Shown: piece by piece, positions 8,704-19,856 of the stretch | Layout: every line of letters starts with the position of its first letter | Position numbering within the stretch: position 1 is the first letter of the stretch | NCBI RefSeq assembly: GCF_001010355.1 | Contig: NZ_JPLA01000043.1 | Location: forward strand, 85,073 to 149,072 | Reading direction: 5' to 3' | Origin: Dyella japonica DSM 16301 | Lineage (GTDB): Bacteria > Pseudomonadota > Gammaproteobacteria > Xanthomonadales > Rhodanobacteraceae | DNA: 64,000 nt | Made by a program: the position numbers and the translations under genes | The notes under the pieces: model-generated | Databases searched by the model: none | Told to the model about the DNA's origin: nothing | What the model saw: the letters and a program-made list of their open reading frames with translations, nothing else

Positions 8704-9753
8704 ATGACGACACTGCTAGTCACCGGCGGAGCCGGCTTCATTGGCGCCAATTATGTACTCCAGGCCGTGGCCCAGGGACATAAGGTGCTCAATCTGGACA
8801 AGCTCACGTATGCGGGCAACCTCGATACCTTGTCGTCACTGGACGGCAATGATCGACATGTATTCGTGCAGGGCGATATTGGCGACCGCGAGCTGGTCGC
8901 CAGCCTCTTGAAGGCCCATCAAGTGGACGCCGTGGTCAACTTCGCCGCCGAATCCCACGTCGATCGCTCGATCGATGGTCCGGCCGCATTTATCGAAACC
9001 AACGTCGTGGGCACGCTGGGCCTGCTGGAAAGCACCCGCGACTACTGGCGCTCGCTGGCTGACGGCGCGAAAGCGGATTTCCGTTTCCTGCATGTCTCGA
9101 CGGACGAAGTCTACGGTTCGCTGGGGGACGAGGGGCAGTTCAAGGAAACGACGCCTTATGCGCCAAATTCGCCGTATTCCGCTTCAAAGGCCGCATCGGA
9201 TCACCTGGTCCGCGCCTTCCATCACACCTATGGCCTGCCAACACTGACGACCAATTGTTCGAATAACTACGGCCCTTACCAGTTCCCCGAAAAACTGATA
9301 CCGCTGGTTATCCAAAAGGCGTTGGCGGGCGAGTCGCTGCCGGTTTACGGCGACGGCCTGAACGTGCGCGACTGGCTGTACGTCGGCGACCATTGCACCG
9401 CGATCGCGCGCGTGCTCGAAGCCGGTCGCGTGGGTGAAACCTATAACGTGGGCGGCAACGCCGAGCGCGAAAACCTCACCGTGGTCAAGACCATCTGCGC
9501 CCTGCTGGACGAGCGCCGTCCACTGGCCGACGGCCGCAAGCGCGAATCGCTGATCACGTTTGTCAAAGATCGCCCAGGTCATGACCGTCGCTACGCCATC
9601 GACTCGTCGAAGCTCCAGGACGAGCTTGGTTGGCGTCCGTCGCAGACCTTCGAATCGGGCATCAAGCACACGGTCGACTGGTACCTGGGCAACACGGCAT
9701 GGGTTGCACGCGTGCTGGACGGCAGCTATCGCATGGAGCGACTGGGCACATGA
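8704..9753 (+). CDS. rfbB: dTDP-glucose 4,6-dehydratase
   Basis: 349 residues, an extended short-chain dehydrogenase. NAD-binding motif GGAGFIG lies at 7-13 and the catalytic YSASK at 158-162. It converts dTDP-glucose to dTDP-4-keto-6-deoxyglucose, the second step to dTDP-L-rhamnose in the cytoplasm. Full family length. ATG at 8704 has an AGGA just upstream. First gene of an operon in which rfbB, rfbA, rfbC and rfbD each overlap the next by 4 bases. Identification is firm because all four enzymes of the pathway follow in order. Confidence 0.96.
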   Translation: MTTLLVTGGAGFIGANYVLQAVAQGHKVLNLDKLTYAGNLDTLSSLDGNDRHVFVQGDIGDRELVASLLKAHQVDAVVNFAAESHVDRSIDGPAAFIETNVVGTLGLLESTRDYWRSLADGAKADFRFLHVSTDEVYGSLGDEGQFKETTPYAPNSPYSASKAASDHLVRAFHHTYGLPTLTTNCSNNYGPYQFPEKLIPLVIQKALAGESLPVYGDGLNVRDWLYVGDHCTAIARVLEAGRVGETYNVGGNAERENLTVVKTICALLDERRPLADGRKRESLITFVKDRPGHDRRYAIDSSKLQDELGWRPSQTFESGIKHTVDWYLGNTAWVARVLDGSYRMERLGT

Positions 9754-10637
9754 GCAACTCGAAGGGCATCATCCTGGCCGGTGGCTCGGGAACGCGGCTT
9801 TATCCGATCACGCAGGCGGTGAGCAAGCAGCTGCTGCCGGTGTACGACAAGCCGATGATTTATTACCCGCTGGCCACGCTGATGCTGGCGGGTATCCGCG
9901 ACGTGCTGATGATCAACACGCCACACGAGCAGGCCTTGTTCCAACGTCTGCTCGGCGACGGCAGTCAGTGGGGCATCAATATCACCTATGCGGTGCAGCC
10001 GTCTCCGGATGGTCTGGCGCAGGCCTTCATCATCGGCCGCGACTTCGTCGGCAATGACCGCAGCTGCCTGGTCCTTGGCGACAATATTTTTTATGGCGTG
10101 GGCTTTACCGAGCGCATGAAGCGCGCCGCGGCGCGCGAAAGCGGCGCCACCGTGTTTGGTTACTGGGTCAAGGATCCGGAACGCTACGGCGTGGCCGAAT
10201 TCGACCAGACCGGCAAGGTCGTCGGACTGGAGGAGAAGCCCGCCGCACCCAAGTCGCATTACGCCGTGACAGGGCTGTACTTTTACGACAACCGTGCGCC
10301 GGACTTTGCCGCAAGCCTGAAACCCTCGCCGCGCGGCGAGCTGGAAATCACCGATCTCAACCGTTGCTATCTTGACGACGGCTCGCTGCACCTGGAGCAG
10401 CTGGGTCGCGGCTACGCCTGGCTCGATACCGGCACGCATGAGTCTCTGATGGAAGCAGGCGACTACATCCAGACCATCGAGAACCGCCAGGGCCTCAAGA
10501 TCTGCTGCCCGGAAGAGATCGCCTACGTCAACAAATGGATTGATGCAGAACAACTGCTGCGTCTGTCGGCCCCGCTGTCCAAGACCGGCTACGGACAATA
10601 TCTCCAGAACCTGATCAAGCAAGGCTACGTGGGATGA
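9750..10637 (+). CDS. rfbA: Glucose-1-phosphate thymidylyltransferase
   Basis: 295 residues. N-terminal nucleotidyltransferase signature [11 protein letters not shown] at about 11-21 and a PMIYYPL segment typical of RmlA. It joins dTTP and glucose-1-phosphate to give dTDP-glucose, the first step of dTDP-rhamnose synthesis and the usual feedback-control point. The frame is open upstream to 9630, but the ATG at 9750 overlapping the rfbB stop (ATGA) gives the normal family N-terminus. Glucose-1-phosphate could come from the phosphomutase at 13.6-15.0 kb. Confidence 0.96.
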   Translation: MSNSKGIILAGGSGTRLYPITQAVSKQLLPVYDKPMIYYPLATLMLAGIRDVLMINTPHEQALFQRLLGDGSQWGINITYAVQPSPDGLAQAFIIGRDFVGNDRSCLVLGDNIFYGVGFTERMKRAAARESGATVFGYWVKDPERYGVAEFDQTGKVVGLEEKPAAPKSHYAVTGLYFYDNRAPDFAASLKPSPRGELEITDLNRCYLDDGSLHLEQLGRGYAWLDTGTHESLMEAGDYIQTIENRQGLKICCPEEIAYVNKWIDAEQLLRLSAPLSKTGYGQYLQNLIKQGYVG

Positions 10638-11191
10638 AGTTCATCGAAACCTCCCTGCCCGGCTGCGTCGTCATCGAACCGCAGGTCTTCGGCGACTCGC
10701 GTGGCTTTTTCTATGAAAGCTACAACGAGGCCAAATATCGCGAGGCGGGTATCGACCGCAGATTCGTCCAGGCGAACGTCTCCCGGTCGGCGCGCGGTGT
10801 CCTTCGCGGCCTGCATTACCAGTGGCCGCATCCGCAGGGCAAACTGGTGAGCGTGCTCGAGGGCGAAGTCTACGACGTGGCGGTGGATATCCGCCGCGGG
10901 TCGCCGACCTTTGGCCAGTGGGCGGGCGTGATGCTCACGGCAGACAACCATCGCCATTTCTGGATACCCGAAGGCTTTGCCCACGGATTCTGCGTGGTTT
11001 CCGAATTCGCCACGTTTTCCTACCAATGCACCGACCTCTACGACGCGAAGGCCGATGGCAGCATCCGCTGGAATGATCCGGCGATCGGCATCGACTGGCC
11101 CGTCTCCGCTCCGCTGCTTTCCGACAAGGATGGCAAGGCGCCCCTGCTTGCCGACGTCTCGCCGGACCGCCTTCCGGAGTATCGCGCTTGA
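10634..11191 (+). CDS. rfbC: dTDP-4-dehydrorhamnose 3,5-epimerase
   Basis: 185 residues, small cupin-fold epimerase. The catalytic histidine is H61 in RGLHYQ, followed by the PQGKLV segment and a GFAHGF stretch typical of RmlC. It epimerises C3 and C5 of dTDP-4-keto-6-deoxyglucose. The ATG overlaps the rfbA stop by 4 bases, so translation is coupled. Length and motifs match the family throughout; no oddities. Confidence 0.96.
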   Translation: MKFIETSLPGCVVIEPQVFGDSRGFFYESYNEAKYREAGIDRRFVQANVSRSARGVLRGLHYQWPHPQGKLVSVLEGEVYDVAVDIRRGSPTFGQWAGVMLTADNHRHFWIPEGFAHGFCVVSEFATFSYQCTDLYDAKADGSIRWNDPAIGIDWPVSAPLLSDKDGKAPLLADVSPDRLPEYRA

Positions 11192-12123
11192 AGATCTTGC
11201 TGTTGGGTGCCAATGGACAACTGGGGCGCACATTCCTGAGCCATGGCGGCCTTGCGTCGCGCGGGACCGTGGTGGCCGCCACCCGTGATGGCAAGCTCAT
11301 CGAGGAAGGCGTGGGCATTGCGGCCGACCTGTCGACCCCGGAAACCCTCACGAACCTGCTGGACCATCAGCGACCGAACGTCATCGTCAATGCCGCTGCC
11401 TATACGGCGGTGGATCGCGCCGAGCAGGAAGAAGCCACCGCCACACGCATCAACGCCGAAGCCGTTGGCGCCCTGGCCCGATGGGCCAGGGACAACGACG
11501 CATTGCTGGTGAACTACTCCACCGACTACGTGTTTGCGGGCGATGCCAGCCATCCATACACCGAAGACGCCGCGGTAGCGCCTGCCGGCGCCTACGGCCG
11601 CAGCAAACTGGCCGGCGAGCAGGCGCTGCTGGCCAGCGGTGCGCACTATTTCAACTTTCGCACGGCGTGGGTGTATGCGCCCGTCGGGCAGAACTTCATG
11701 CGTACCATGCTGCGCCTCGGCGGCGAACGGGACGAGCTGCGCGTCGTTGCCGACCAGATCGGCAGCCCCACCGACACCGTCTTGATCGTCGAGGGCAGCC
11801 TCGCGGCGATCGATCGTTGGTTGAGCGCCGATGCCAACGCGCGCAGGACGCTGGAAGGCACCTACCATCTGACCGCCAGCGGCCAGACAAGCTGGCATGG
11901 CTTTGCTTGCGCCATTGTGCAAAAGGCGACGCAACGCGGCCTGCTGCCGAAAACACCCGTCGTCCATGCCATTGGCAGCAGCGACTTTCCTACGCCTGCC
12001 AAGCGCCCCGCCTATTCAGTGCTCGACAATTCCCACTTCGTGCGCACCTTTGATCATCCTCTGCCTGATTGGCAGGCAGGGCTGGATCGTACGCTCGATA
12101 TGCTCACCCTCGTCCACAACTGA
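11188..12123 (+). CDS. rfbD: dTDP-4-dehydrorhamnose reductase
   Basis: 311 residues. NADPH motif GANGQLG at 7-13, STDYVF near 110-116 and YGRSKLAGE with the catalytic Tyr and Lys. It reduces dTDP-4-keto-rhamnose to dTDP-L-rhamnose. The start is TTG at 11188, overlapping the rfbC stop as TTGA; it gives the standard [13 protein letters not shown]-terminus and no better in-frame start exists. A rare TTG in a coupled position may tune output below that of the upstream enzymes. The last gene, xanB, follows after 6 bases. Confidence 0.95.
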   Translation: MKILLLGANGQLGRTFLSHGGLASRGTVVAATRDGKLIEEGVGIAADLSTPETLTNLLDHQRPNVIVNAAAYTAVDRAEQEEATATRINAEAVGALARWARDNDALLVNYSTDYVFAGDASHPYTEDAAVAPAGAYGRSKLAGEQALLASGAHYFNFRTAWVYAPVGQNFMRTMLRLGGERDELRVVADQIGSPTDTVLIVEGSLAAIDRWLSADANARRTLEGTYHLTASGQTSWHGFACAIVQKATQRGLLPKTPVVHAIGSSDFPTPAKRPAYSVLDNSHFVRTFDHPLPDWQAGLDRTLDMLTLVHN

Positions 12124-12129
12124 ACTCTC

Positions 12130-13542
12130 ATGCTTATTCCCCTCATACTCAGCGGTGGCAGCGGGACCCGGCTCTGGCCGATCTCGCGCAAGAATCTCCC
12201 CAAGCAGTTCCTTTCGCTGGCTGGTAGCGAAACGCTGTTCCAGCAGACCGTGAAGCGCGCCTTGCGCCTTCCGGACGTCGCTGCACCCGTGGTGGTGGCC
12301 AGCGACGACCATCGCTTCCTGGCGGCCGAGCAGTTGCAGGAGCTGGAAATCCACGACGCCAGCATCTTGCTGGAGCCGGTGGCCCGCAACACGGCGCCTG
12401 CGATCGCCGTGGGTGCGCTGCAGGCCATGGCCCGGGATCCGCAGGCGATCCTGCTGGTGCTGCCGGCGGACCATCTGATCGGCGACGATGCGGCATTCGG
12501 TGACGCGGTCGCCAAGGCTCGCCCGCTCGCCGAGCAGGACTGGCTGGTGACGTTTGGCATCCGCCCGGATCGGCCGGAAACGGGCTTCGGCTATATCCGC
12601 CGGGGCAAGCTGCTGGAGAAGGAAACATTCCAGGTCCAGCAGTTCGTGGAGAAGCCCAAGCTCGAGGTGGCCGAAGGCTATGTCGCCAGCGGCGAGTACG
12701 ACTGGAATTCGGGCATGTTCATGTTCCGCGCCTCCACCTATCTGGACGAGCTTGGCGCGCATGCTCCAGCCATGCTCGCCGCCGCCCGCGCGGCATTCGA
12801 CCAGGCGAACACGGACCTGGACTTCATCCGCCTCGACGGCGAAGCCTTCGCCTCGGCGCCGAGCGATTCGATCGACTATGCCGTGATGGAGAAGACCTCA
12901 CGCGCCGCCGTGGTACCGGTGGCTTGCCGCTGGTCCGACATCGGTTCATGGGACGCACTCTGGCTGGCCGCCGAGAAAGACGCCCAGGGCAATCATCTGG
13001 AAGGTGACGTGATCGCGCTCGACACCAAAGGCAGCCTGGTGCGCTCACACGATCGCCACCTGGTGGCGACGGTTGGCCTGGAAGACATTGTCGTGGTGAC
13101 CACGCCGGATGCCACCCTGGTGGCGCGCCGGGATGCCTCGCAGGACGTCAAGAAGATCGTCGAAGCGCTGAAGGCTGCCGATCGCACCGAACACGATCTG
13201 CATCGCGTCGTACGCCGCCCTTGGGGCATGTACGACTCGCTGGAAAGCGGCGACCGCTTCCAGGTGAAGCGCATCGTCGTCAAGCCCGGCGCCGCGCTGA
13301 GTCTGCAGATGCATCATCACCGCGCCGAGCATTGGATCGTGGTCAAGGGCGTGGCCGAAGTCACCTGCGACGACAAGGTGTTTCTCCTCGCCGAGAACCA
13401 GAGCACCTACCTGCCCTTGGGCAGCAAGCATCGCCTGCGCAACCCGGGCAAGGTACCCGTGGAGCTGATCGAGGTGCAGTCGGGCAGCTATCTTGGGGAA
13501 GACGACATCGTCCGTTACGACGATGTCTACGGTCGCGCCTGA
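12130..13542 (+). CDS. xanB: Mannose-1-phosphate guanylyltransferase / mannose-6-phosphate isomerase
   Basis: 470 residues, the bifunctional type II enzyme (AlgA/ManC/XanB). N-terminal nucleotidyltransferase motif GGSGTRLWPISR at about 8-19 followed by KNLPKQF; C-terminal cupin with QMHHHRAEHW near residues 395-404, the isomerase metal site. It turns fructose-6-phosphate to mannose-6-phosphate and mannose-1-phosphate to GDP-mannose; the intervening step is the phosphomannomutase encoded convergently at 13.6 kb. Last gene of the rfb operon, ending just before a strong terminator. GDP-mannose suggests mannose, D-rhamnose, fucose or an exopolysaccharide as end product. Confidence 0.94.
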   Translation: MLIPLILSGGSGTRLWPISRKNLPKQFLSLAGSETLFQQTVKRALRLPDVAAPVVVASDDHRFLAAEQLQELEIHDASILLEPVARNTAPAIAVGALQAMARDPQAILLVLPADHLIGDDAAFGDAVAKARPLAEQDWLVTFGIRPDRPETGFGYIRRGKLLEKETFQVQQFVEKPKLEVAEGYVASGEYDWNSGMFMFRASTYLDELGAHAPAMLAAARAAFDQANTDLDFIRLDGEAFASAPSDSIDYAVMEKTSRAAVVPVACRWSDIGSWDALWLAAEKDAQGNHLEGDVIALDTKGSLVRSHDRHLVATVGLEDIVVVTTPDATLVARRDASQDVKKIVEALKAADRTEHDLHRVVRRPWGMYDSLESGDRFQVKRIVVKPGAALSLQMHHHRAEHWIVVKGVAEVTCDDKVFLLAENQSTYLPLGSKHRLRNPGKVPVELIEVQSGSYLGEDDIVRYDDVYGRA

Positions 13543-13584
13543 GAGCCGCATTCCTGGTGCGAGAGCGTCGCTGACGCAAGATGA

Positions 13585-13614
13585 GAAAGGGTCCCGCGGG
13601 GCCCTTTCTTTTAC
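13585..13614 (+). terminator. Rho-independent terminator of the rfb-xanB operon
   Basis: An 11-bp GC-rich stem with gaaaggg and ccctttc outer arms is followed by a short T-tract on the plus strand, about 45 bases after the xanB stop. It reaches to the stop of the convergent phosphomutase gene. There is no T-tract on the minus side, so it serves the plus strand. Confidence 0.8.
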
Positions 13615-14954
13615 GCGCGTATCAGATCGGACAACTCGCGGGTCTTCGCTTCCATCAAACCGGCGTCACCGCGCGACTCCACGTTCAGTCGCAGCAGCGG
13701 CTCGGTATTGGAAGAGCGCAGATTAAAGCGCCAGCTTCCAAAATCCGCGCTGACGCCGTCCACGTGATCGAGCGTCGGCTGTTGTGCGGCAAAGTGCTTG
13801 AGCACTTTTGCGACGGCGGCTTTCGCATCGGTTACCACGAAATTGATCTCGCCGCTGCATGGGTAGGCCGCCACGCGTTCGGCCAGCATATCGGCCAGTG
13901 CCATGCGGGTCTTGGAGACGCGTTCGGCTACCAGCAGCCACGGAATCATGCCCGAATCGCAATAGGCAAACTCGCGAAAGTAGTGATGGGCGCTCATCTC
14001 GCCGCCGTAGATCGCGTCTTCTGCACGCATGCGCTCCTTGATGAAGGCATGCCCGGTCTTGCTTTCGACCGGCACGCCGCCGGCCTGCCGGACCATGTCG
14101 ATCGTGTTCCAGGTCAGGCGCGGATCATGGATGATCTTTGAACCGGGATGCTTCTGCAGCAACTGGGCTGCAAGCAGGCCGACGATGTAGTAGCCCTCGA
14201 TGAATTCGCCCGTCGCATCGAAGAAGAAGCAGCGATCAAAATCGCCGTCCCAGGCGATACCGAAATCAGCGCCATGCTGGCGGACCGCATCGGCCGTGGC
14301 AGCGCGATTCTCAGGCAGCAGCGGATTGGGAATGCCGTTGGGGAAGCTGCCGTCGGGTTGGTGATGAATCCGGATGAATTCCAGCGGCAGATGCGCATCC
14401 AGCAGATCGATCACGCCGCCCGCGCCGCCATTGCCGGCATTGACCACGACCTTGAGCGGGCGCATGGCCTGCGGATCGACGTACGACAGCAGGTGTTGAA
14501 TATAGGCGGACTTGTCGTGATCGCGCGTGACCGATCCCCGCGTCGCCTTGGCCGAACCGAAGGCATTGGCTTCGACCAACTGCTCGATGTCGCGCAATCC
14601 GGTATCGCCACTGATGGGGCGCGAGCCTTCGCGAACCAGCTTCATGCCGTTGTAGTCGATGGGATTGTGGCTTGCGGTCACCATGATCCCGCCCGCCACC
14701 TGCCGATGGAAGGTCTGGAAATAGACTTCCTCGGTGCCGCACAGGCCGATATCGATGGCGTCGCGCCCTTCGTCGTTCAAGCCACGGATGATTGCCTCGG
14801 CAAAAACGGGGCTGTCGCGACGGATGTCAAAGCCGACCACGACGGCGCCCTCGCCAACGGTACGGGCGAATGCACGCCCCAGCCGATAAGCGATGTCCTC
14901 GTTCAGTTCGTCCGGCACGCGGCCGCGAATGTCATAGGCCTTGAAACACTTCAT
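13611..14954 (-). CDS. xanA: Phosphomannomutase/phosphoglucomutase
   Basis: 447 residues. Alpha-D-phosphohexomutase: catalytic phosphoserine in TASHNP near residue 100, metal-binding DGDFDRC, sugar-recognition GEMSAHHYF and phosphate-binding RSSNTEP near the C-terminus. It interconverts mannose-1-/6-phosphate and, in homologues such as AlgC and XanA, glucose-1-/6-phosphate, so it can supply both the xanB and rfbA reactions. ATG at 14954 gives the usual [11 protein letters not shown] start; the open frame upstream to 15059 has an arginine-rich composition unlike the family and was dropped. It converges on xanB rather than sharing its operon. Confidence 0.94.
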   Translation of the reverse strand: MKCFKAYDIRGRVPDELNEDIAYRLGRAFARTVGEGAVVVGFDIRRDSPVFAEAIIRGLNDEGRDAIDIGLCGTEEVYFQTFHRQVAGGIMVTASHNPIDYNGMKLVREGSRPISGDTGLRDIEQLVEANAFGSAKATRGSVTRDHDKSAYIQHLLSYVDPQAMRPLKVVVNAGNGGAGGVIDLLDAHLPLEFIRIHHQPDGSFPNGIPNPLLPENRAATADAVRQHGADFGIAWDGDFDRCFFFDATGEFIEGYYIVGLLAAQLLQKHPGSKIIHDPRLTWNTIDMVRQAGGVPVESKTGHAFIKERMRAEDAIYGGEMSAHHYFREFAYCDSGMIPWLLVAERVSKTRMALADMLAERVAAYPCSGEINFVVTDAKAAVAKVLKHFAAQQPTLDHVDGVSADFGSWRFNLRSSNTEPLLRLNVESRGDAGLMEAKTRELSDLIRA

Positions 14955-15089
14955 GGAAAGCGACCGCAGGAGTGGAAAGGCGCCATTGTATCGCCTCTGG
15001 CGGCGCACTCCTGGGCAACGGGCTCCCCTTGCGCGAGCAGCAACGCCTGCCCTTCGCAAGGACCGGCAAGCCTCCGGAACGTCATGACT

Positions 15090-15113
15090 AGGCGCACACC
15101 GAAGTGCGCGCCC
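15090..15113 (-). terminator. Hairpin downstream of glmS
   Basis: Inverted repeat gcgcac / gtgcgc with a 6-base loop lies directly after the glmS stop on the minus strand. There is no clear T-tract, so termination is only a possibility. Confidence 0.3.
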
Positions 15114-15119
15114 CTGTCG

Positions 15120-16949
15120 TCACTCCACCGTCACCGACTTGGCCAGATTGCGCGGCTGGTCCACATCGGTGCCGCGCAGCACGGCCACGTGATAGGCGAG
15201 CAGTTGCAGCGGCACGGTGAACACGGCGGGTGCAATGAAGTCGCCGCCGCCGTTGATGCGCAGTGTGACGCCACGGGCGCCGTTGCCTTCGAGGCTGGCT
15301 TCGCCGTCGGCGAACACCAGCAGTTCGCCGCCGCGGGCGCGCACTTCCTGCAGGTTGGACTTGAGCTTGTCCAGCAGCGGGCCGTTGGGTGCCACGGCGA
15401 TCACCGGCATGTCCTCATCCACCAGGGCGAGCGGGCCGTGCTTGAGTTCGCCGGCCGGATAAGCCTCGGCGTGGATGTATGAGATTTCCTTGAGCTTGAG
15501 CGAGCCTTCCAACGCGACCGGATACTGCGCGCCACGCCCGAGGAACAGCGCGTGCTGGCGATGGATGAGGTGCTCGGCCAGCTCGATCACCTGCGGCTCG
15601 AGTTTGAGCGCATCTTCCAGGGCGCGCGGCAGGTGCTGCAGCTGGGCGCACAGATCCACATAGCGGGCGTTGTCCATGCCGCGATGGTGGGCCAGATGCA
15701 GCGTCAGCAGGCCGAGCGCGGCGAGCTGCGTGGTGAAGGCCTTGGTGGAGGCCACGCCGATTTCAGGGCCGGCGCGCGTCATCAGCTTGAGGTCGGCTTC
15801 GCGCACGACGGATGATTCGGGCACGTTGCAGATCGCCAGCGTGCCCAGATAGCCGCGGCGACGGGACTCGCGCATGGCAGCCAGCGTATCGGCCGTTTCG
15901 CCGGACTGCGAAATGGCCACGAACAGCGTGCCATCCGGCACCACGGCTTCGCGATAGCGATATTCGCTGGCCACTTCCACGCTCACCGGCAGGCGTGCGT
16001 ATTCTTCGATCCAGTACTTGGCGACCAGGCCCGCGTGATAGCTGGTGCCGCAAGCGATGATGTGCAGGCCACGCACCTTGGCGAGCAGTTCGTCGCCGTC
16101 CACGCCGAAGATGTTCGGCAACACGCCATGCGGACCGATGCGCGCTTCCAGCGTCGCGGCCACGGCGTGGGGCTGCTCGAAGATTTCCTTCTGCATGTAG
16201 TGGCGGTATTCGCCGCGCTCCACCGCGTCGGCGGAAAGCTCGCTCTCGTGCATGGAACGCTCGACCCGCTGTCCATCGAGATTGAAGATCTCCACCTGGT
16301 CGCGGGTGATCTCGGCAACATCGTCTTCGTCGAGATAGATGATCTTGTTGGTGACCTGGATCAGCGCCTGTGCATCCGAACCCAGGAAGTGCTCGCCGAT
16401 GCCCACGCCCACCAGCAGCGGCGCGCCGTGACGTGCGCCGACCACGCGACCGGGCTCCTTGCTGCTGATCACGGCGATCGCGTACGCACCTTCGAGTTCG
16501 CGCACGGTGGTCTGCACCGCTTCGCGCAGGCTCATGCCCGACTGCACATGCTCGTTGATCAGGGCAGCCATCACCTCGGTATCGGTTTCCGAGGTGAACA
16601 CATGGCCACGCGCTTGCAGATCGGCGCGCAGCGTTGCGTAGTTCTCGATGATGCCGTTGTGCACCAGGGCGACGCTGCCGGCCATGTGCGGATGCGCGTT
16701 CGCCTCGTTGGGGACGCCGTGCGTCGCCCAGCGCGTATGCGCGATGCCGGTGCCGCCGGGAAACGGATCGGCCAGGTACAGCGACTCCATCTCGCGGACC
16801 TTGCCCTTGGCGCGCACGCGCTGGACTTCGCCTCGATCCAACACAGCCAGGCCCGCTGAATCGTAGCCGCGGTATTCGAGCGCCTTGAGGCCGGCGATGA
16901 GCAAGGGGGCCACGTCACGCTGGGCGGCGGCGGCAACGATTCCACACAT
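15120..16949 (-). CDS. glmS: Glutamine-fructose-6-phosphate aminotransferase (isomerizing)
   Basis: 609 residues, full family length. Cys2 after the initiator Met (MCGIV) is the N-terminal nucleophile of the glutaminase domain (about 1-230); two SIS isomerase domains follow, with CGTSYHA and SQSGETADT motifs, and the C-terminus ends in AKSVTVE. It makes glucosamine-6-phosphate from fructose-6-phosphate and glutamine, the entry to UDP-GlcNAc for peptidoglycan and lipid A. ATG at 16949 has a strong AAGGAG nine bases upstream. No glmU neighbour and no glmS ribozyme are visible. Confidence 0.97.
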   Translation of the reverse strand: MCGIVAAAAQRDVAPLLIAGLKALEYRGYDSAGLAVLDRGEVQRVRAKGKVREMESLYLADPFPGGTGIAHTRWATHGVPNEANAHPHMAGSVALVHNGIIENYATLRADLQARGHVFTSETDTEVMAALINEHVQSGMSLREAVQTTVRELEGAYAIAVISSKEPGRVVGARHGAPLLVGVGIGEHFLGSDAQALIQVTNKIIYLDEDDVAEITRDQVEIFNLDGQRVERSMHESELSADAVERGEYRHYMQKEIFEQPHAVAATLEARIGPHGVLPNIFGVDGDELLAKVRGLHIIACGTSYHAGLVAKYWIEEYARLPVSVEVASEYRYREAVVPDGTLFVAISQSGETADTLAAMRESRRRGYLGTLAICNVPESSVVREADLKLMTRAGPEIGVASTKAFTTQLAALGLLTLHLAHHRGMDNARYVDLCAQLQHLPRALEDALKLEPQVIELAEHLIHRQHALFLGRGAQYPVALEGSLKLKEISYIHAEAYPAGELKHGPLALVDEDMPVIAVAPNGPLLDKLKSNLQEVRARGGELLVFADGEASLEGNGARGVTLRINGGGDFIAPAVFTVPLQLLAYHVAVLRGTDVDQPRNLAKSVTVE

Positions 16950-17087
16950 GAGCTGTTACTCCTTAGAACGAACGCGGCCAGTCACGGTCGCGAAACCGCG
17001 ACTCTGTACGCAGCCGATTTCAGCAAACTTTCATGGCCATGGGCGGTTGATCCGATGGCCTATGCTGGACGCTCTTTCGCCCGGGCT

Positions 17088-18458
<1,371 letters not shown>

Positions 18459-18549
18459 AAAAACTCCTTCCTGTAGGCAGCGGCTGCTTCTTGGCGGCCG
18501 CTCGGGAGGACGATGATAACCGAGCGGCCTGCACCCTTCGCCGGCCCCG

Positions 18550-18590
18550 GAAACAACGCGGCCCCGGAGCCGTGAGGCGCCGGGGCCGCG
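18550..18590 (-). terminator. Rho-independent terminator after the YdcH-like gene
   Basis: Perfect 11-bp stem, arms cgcggccccgg (18557-18567) and ccggggccgcg (18580-18590), followed on the minus strand by ttgttt. It lies 23 bases after the stop of the small gene and before cbs. Confidence 0.65.
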
Positions 18591-18612
18591 TTCATGCGAA
18601 AACGTCGCAGAT

Positions 18613-18840
18613 TCAGTTGATGTGGTGCGCTCGGCTATCCCACATGCGCTGGAGTCGCTCCTTCGCGTGGAGTTTCTCCTTCTTCATGCCCGATAACGTC
18701 ATGTCATCGATGGGAAGCACGCCGATTTCGGCGTCGTGCACCTTGCTGTCGAGTTCTTTGTGATGCTGGTAAAGCCGACGAAATTCGGCGTCGGCCTTCA
18801 TCAATGCCTCGACATCATCACGCTGCTGGTTTTCAAACAT
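18613..18840 (-). CDS. YdcH/DUF465-family small protein
   Basis: 75 residues, highly charged and probably all helical, with the FRRLYQHHKELDSKVHDAE segment and the LKKEKLHAKERL-like C-terminal half of the DUF465 (YdcH) family. These small cytoplasmic proteins are widespread in proteobacteria; no role is established. ATG at 18840 has an AGGAGG ribosome site. It stands alone between terminators, with about 400 noncoding bases upstream. Confidence 0.85.
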   Translation of the reverse strand: MFENQQRDDVEALMKADAEFRRLYQHHKELDSKVHDAEIGVLPIDDMTLSGMKKEKLHAKERLQRMWDSRAHHIN

Positions 18841-19185
18841 GATGGAACCTCCTCTGAGAGTACGGCGGGACCGTTGGGGGAACCCGCTGACGAGGAATCA
18901 CGCACACGCACCCGCCATCCATGCCGGTTGTCCGGTCCATGGAGATCGATGAAGGAGGAAGGTTGGGCGCATGACTCACGTCGGTGACCCAGGCGCGGAG
19001 ATGCCCCTGGGAACTTGACCCTACTCCCCGATCTGGGGTCATGCAAGCGTCATATACGCCGCAGGAAATACCGGAACTTTCCTAAAAAAGGCTGCCAGAA
19101 CAGTCTTTTGCACAAGGCCAACGCAGGCGTCGCGAAATTTGAACAGAGCGCCTCGCCACGGGCGATGTCTCAACCGGCTGCGGAC
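18841..19185. other. Noncoding stretch between the YdcH-like gene and the 19.2-kb operon terminator
   Basis: About 345 bases with no credible gene. It should hold the promoter of the YdcH-like gene on the minus strand. A small dyad, ctccccgatctgggg, lies near 19024-19038. I saw no tRNA, repeat or long ORF with normal codon use. Confidence 0.5.
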
Positions 19186-19216
19186 AAAAAAGAGGCCGGC
19201 GGAATCACCGCCGGCC
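19186..19216 (-). terminator. Rho-independent terminator of the lipoprotein/coiled-coil operon
   Basis: Nine-bp perfect stem (ggccggcgg at 19194-19202, ccgccggcc at 19208-19216) with a 5-base loop, then a run of six T on the minus strand (AAAAAA at 19186-19191). It lies about 25 bases after the stop of the gene at 19242-19856. Confidence 0.88.
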
Positions 19217-19241
19217 CCCTTCACACCCGCATGGTCAGGAG

Positions 19242-19856
19242 TTACTTGCCCTGATCCTTGTTGGTCGTGCTGTCGCCCTGCATCTGCTGGCGCATGGCGC
19301 GAGCAGCCTGGGCCGCGAGGTCCGCCTGCTTCTTGGCGGCATTGGCGACCTTGGCCTGGGCGGCGGCCAGTTTCTTGGCCTGGTCGGCCTGGGCCTGGGC
19401 CTGGGCGGCGGCTTCAGCGCCTGCAGCGAGCTGGCGGGCCGATTCCTCCTGCGCGGCCTGGTATTGCAGGCGCTGGCGTTCCAGCTCGCGACGGGCCATT
19501 TCCGTTTCGCGGCGGCTGCCGTCGAGCTGGATCTGGTCGTGTTCGCGATCGAGCTTGCCGATCTGCAGCTGGGCATCCTGCAGCTGGGCCGTGGCGCGGG
19601 CCAGATCGACCCGGCGCTCGGCGATGTAAAGCGCATGCGTGCGATCGCGCGAGCGGGCCTGGGCCAGCTGGTTCACGGCGTCGCGGGCGCGCGCCTGCTC
19701 GGCCTGGGCATAGGTGCCGATCGACGGGTCGCTGGAGAGCTGGTCGAGGCTGTTGCTGAGCCGGGCCACGTCCATGTCGTCCTTGGCCGCATGAACGCTG
19801 CCTACGGCGGCCACTGCGAACAGCAGCGTCGAAAGGCGGAGGGTCAGATGTTTCAT
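19242..19856 (-). CDS. Periplasmic alanine/glutamine-rich coiled-coil protein
   Basis: 204 residues. Signal peptide of about 23 residues ending in SVHA. The rest is almost all helix: a region rich in Arg and Gln (about 40-140), then an Ala/Gln/Lys stretch with AQAQAQ-like repeats that should form a coiled coil. No enzyme motif. Its ATG overlaps the stop of the upstream lipoprotein gene (ATGA), so the two are made together. Homologues in Xanthomonadales are often found near OmpA-like proteins, hinting at an envelope role, but no OmpA gene follows here; the operon ends at the terminator. Confidence 0.7.
   Translation of the reverse strand: MKHLTLRLSTLLFAVAAVGSVHAAKDDMDVARLSNSLDQLSSDPSIGTYAQAEQARARDAVNQLAQARSRDRTHALYIAERRVDLARATAQLQDAQLQIGKLDREHDQIQLDGSRRETEMARRELERQRLQYQAAQEESARQLAAGAEAAAQAQAQADQAKKLAAAQAKVANAAKKQADLAAQAARAMRQQMQGDSTTNKDQGK

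Noticed and set aside
18971..19018. A 15-codon frame with GGAGGAAGG upstream
   Set aside because: Too short, and nothing in the context supports a leader peptide.
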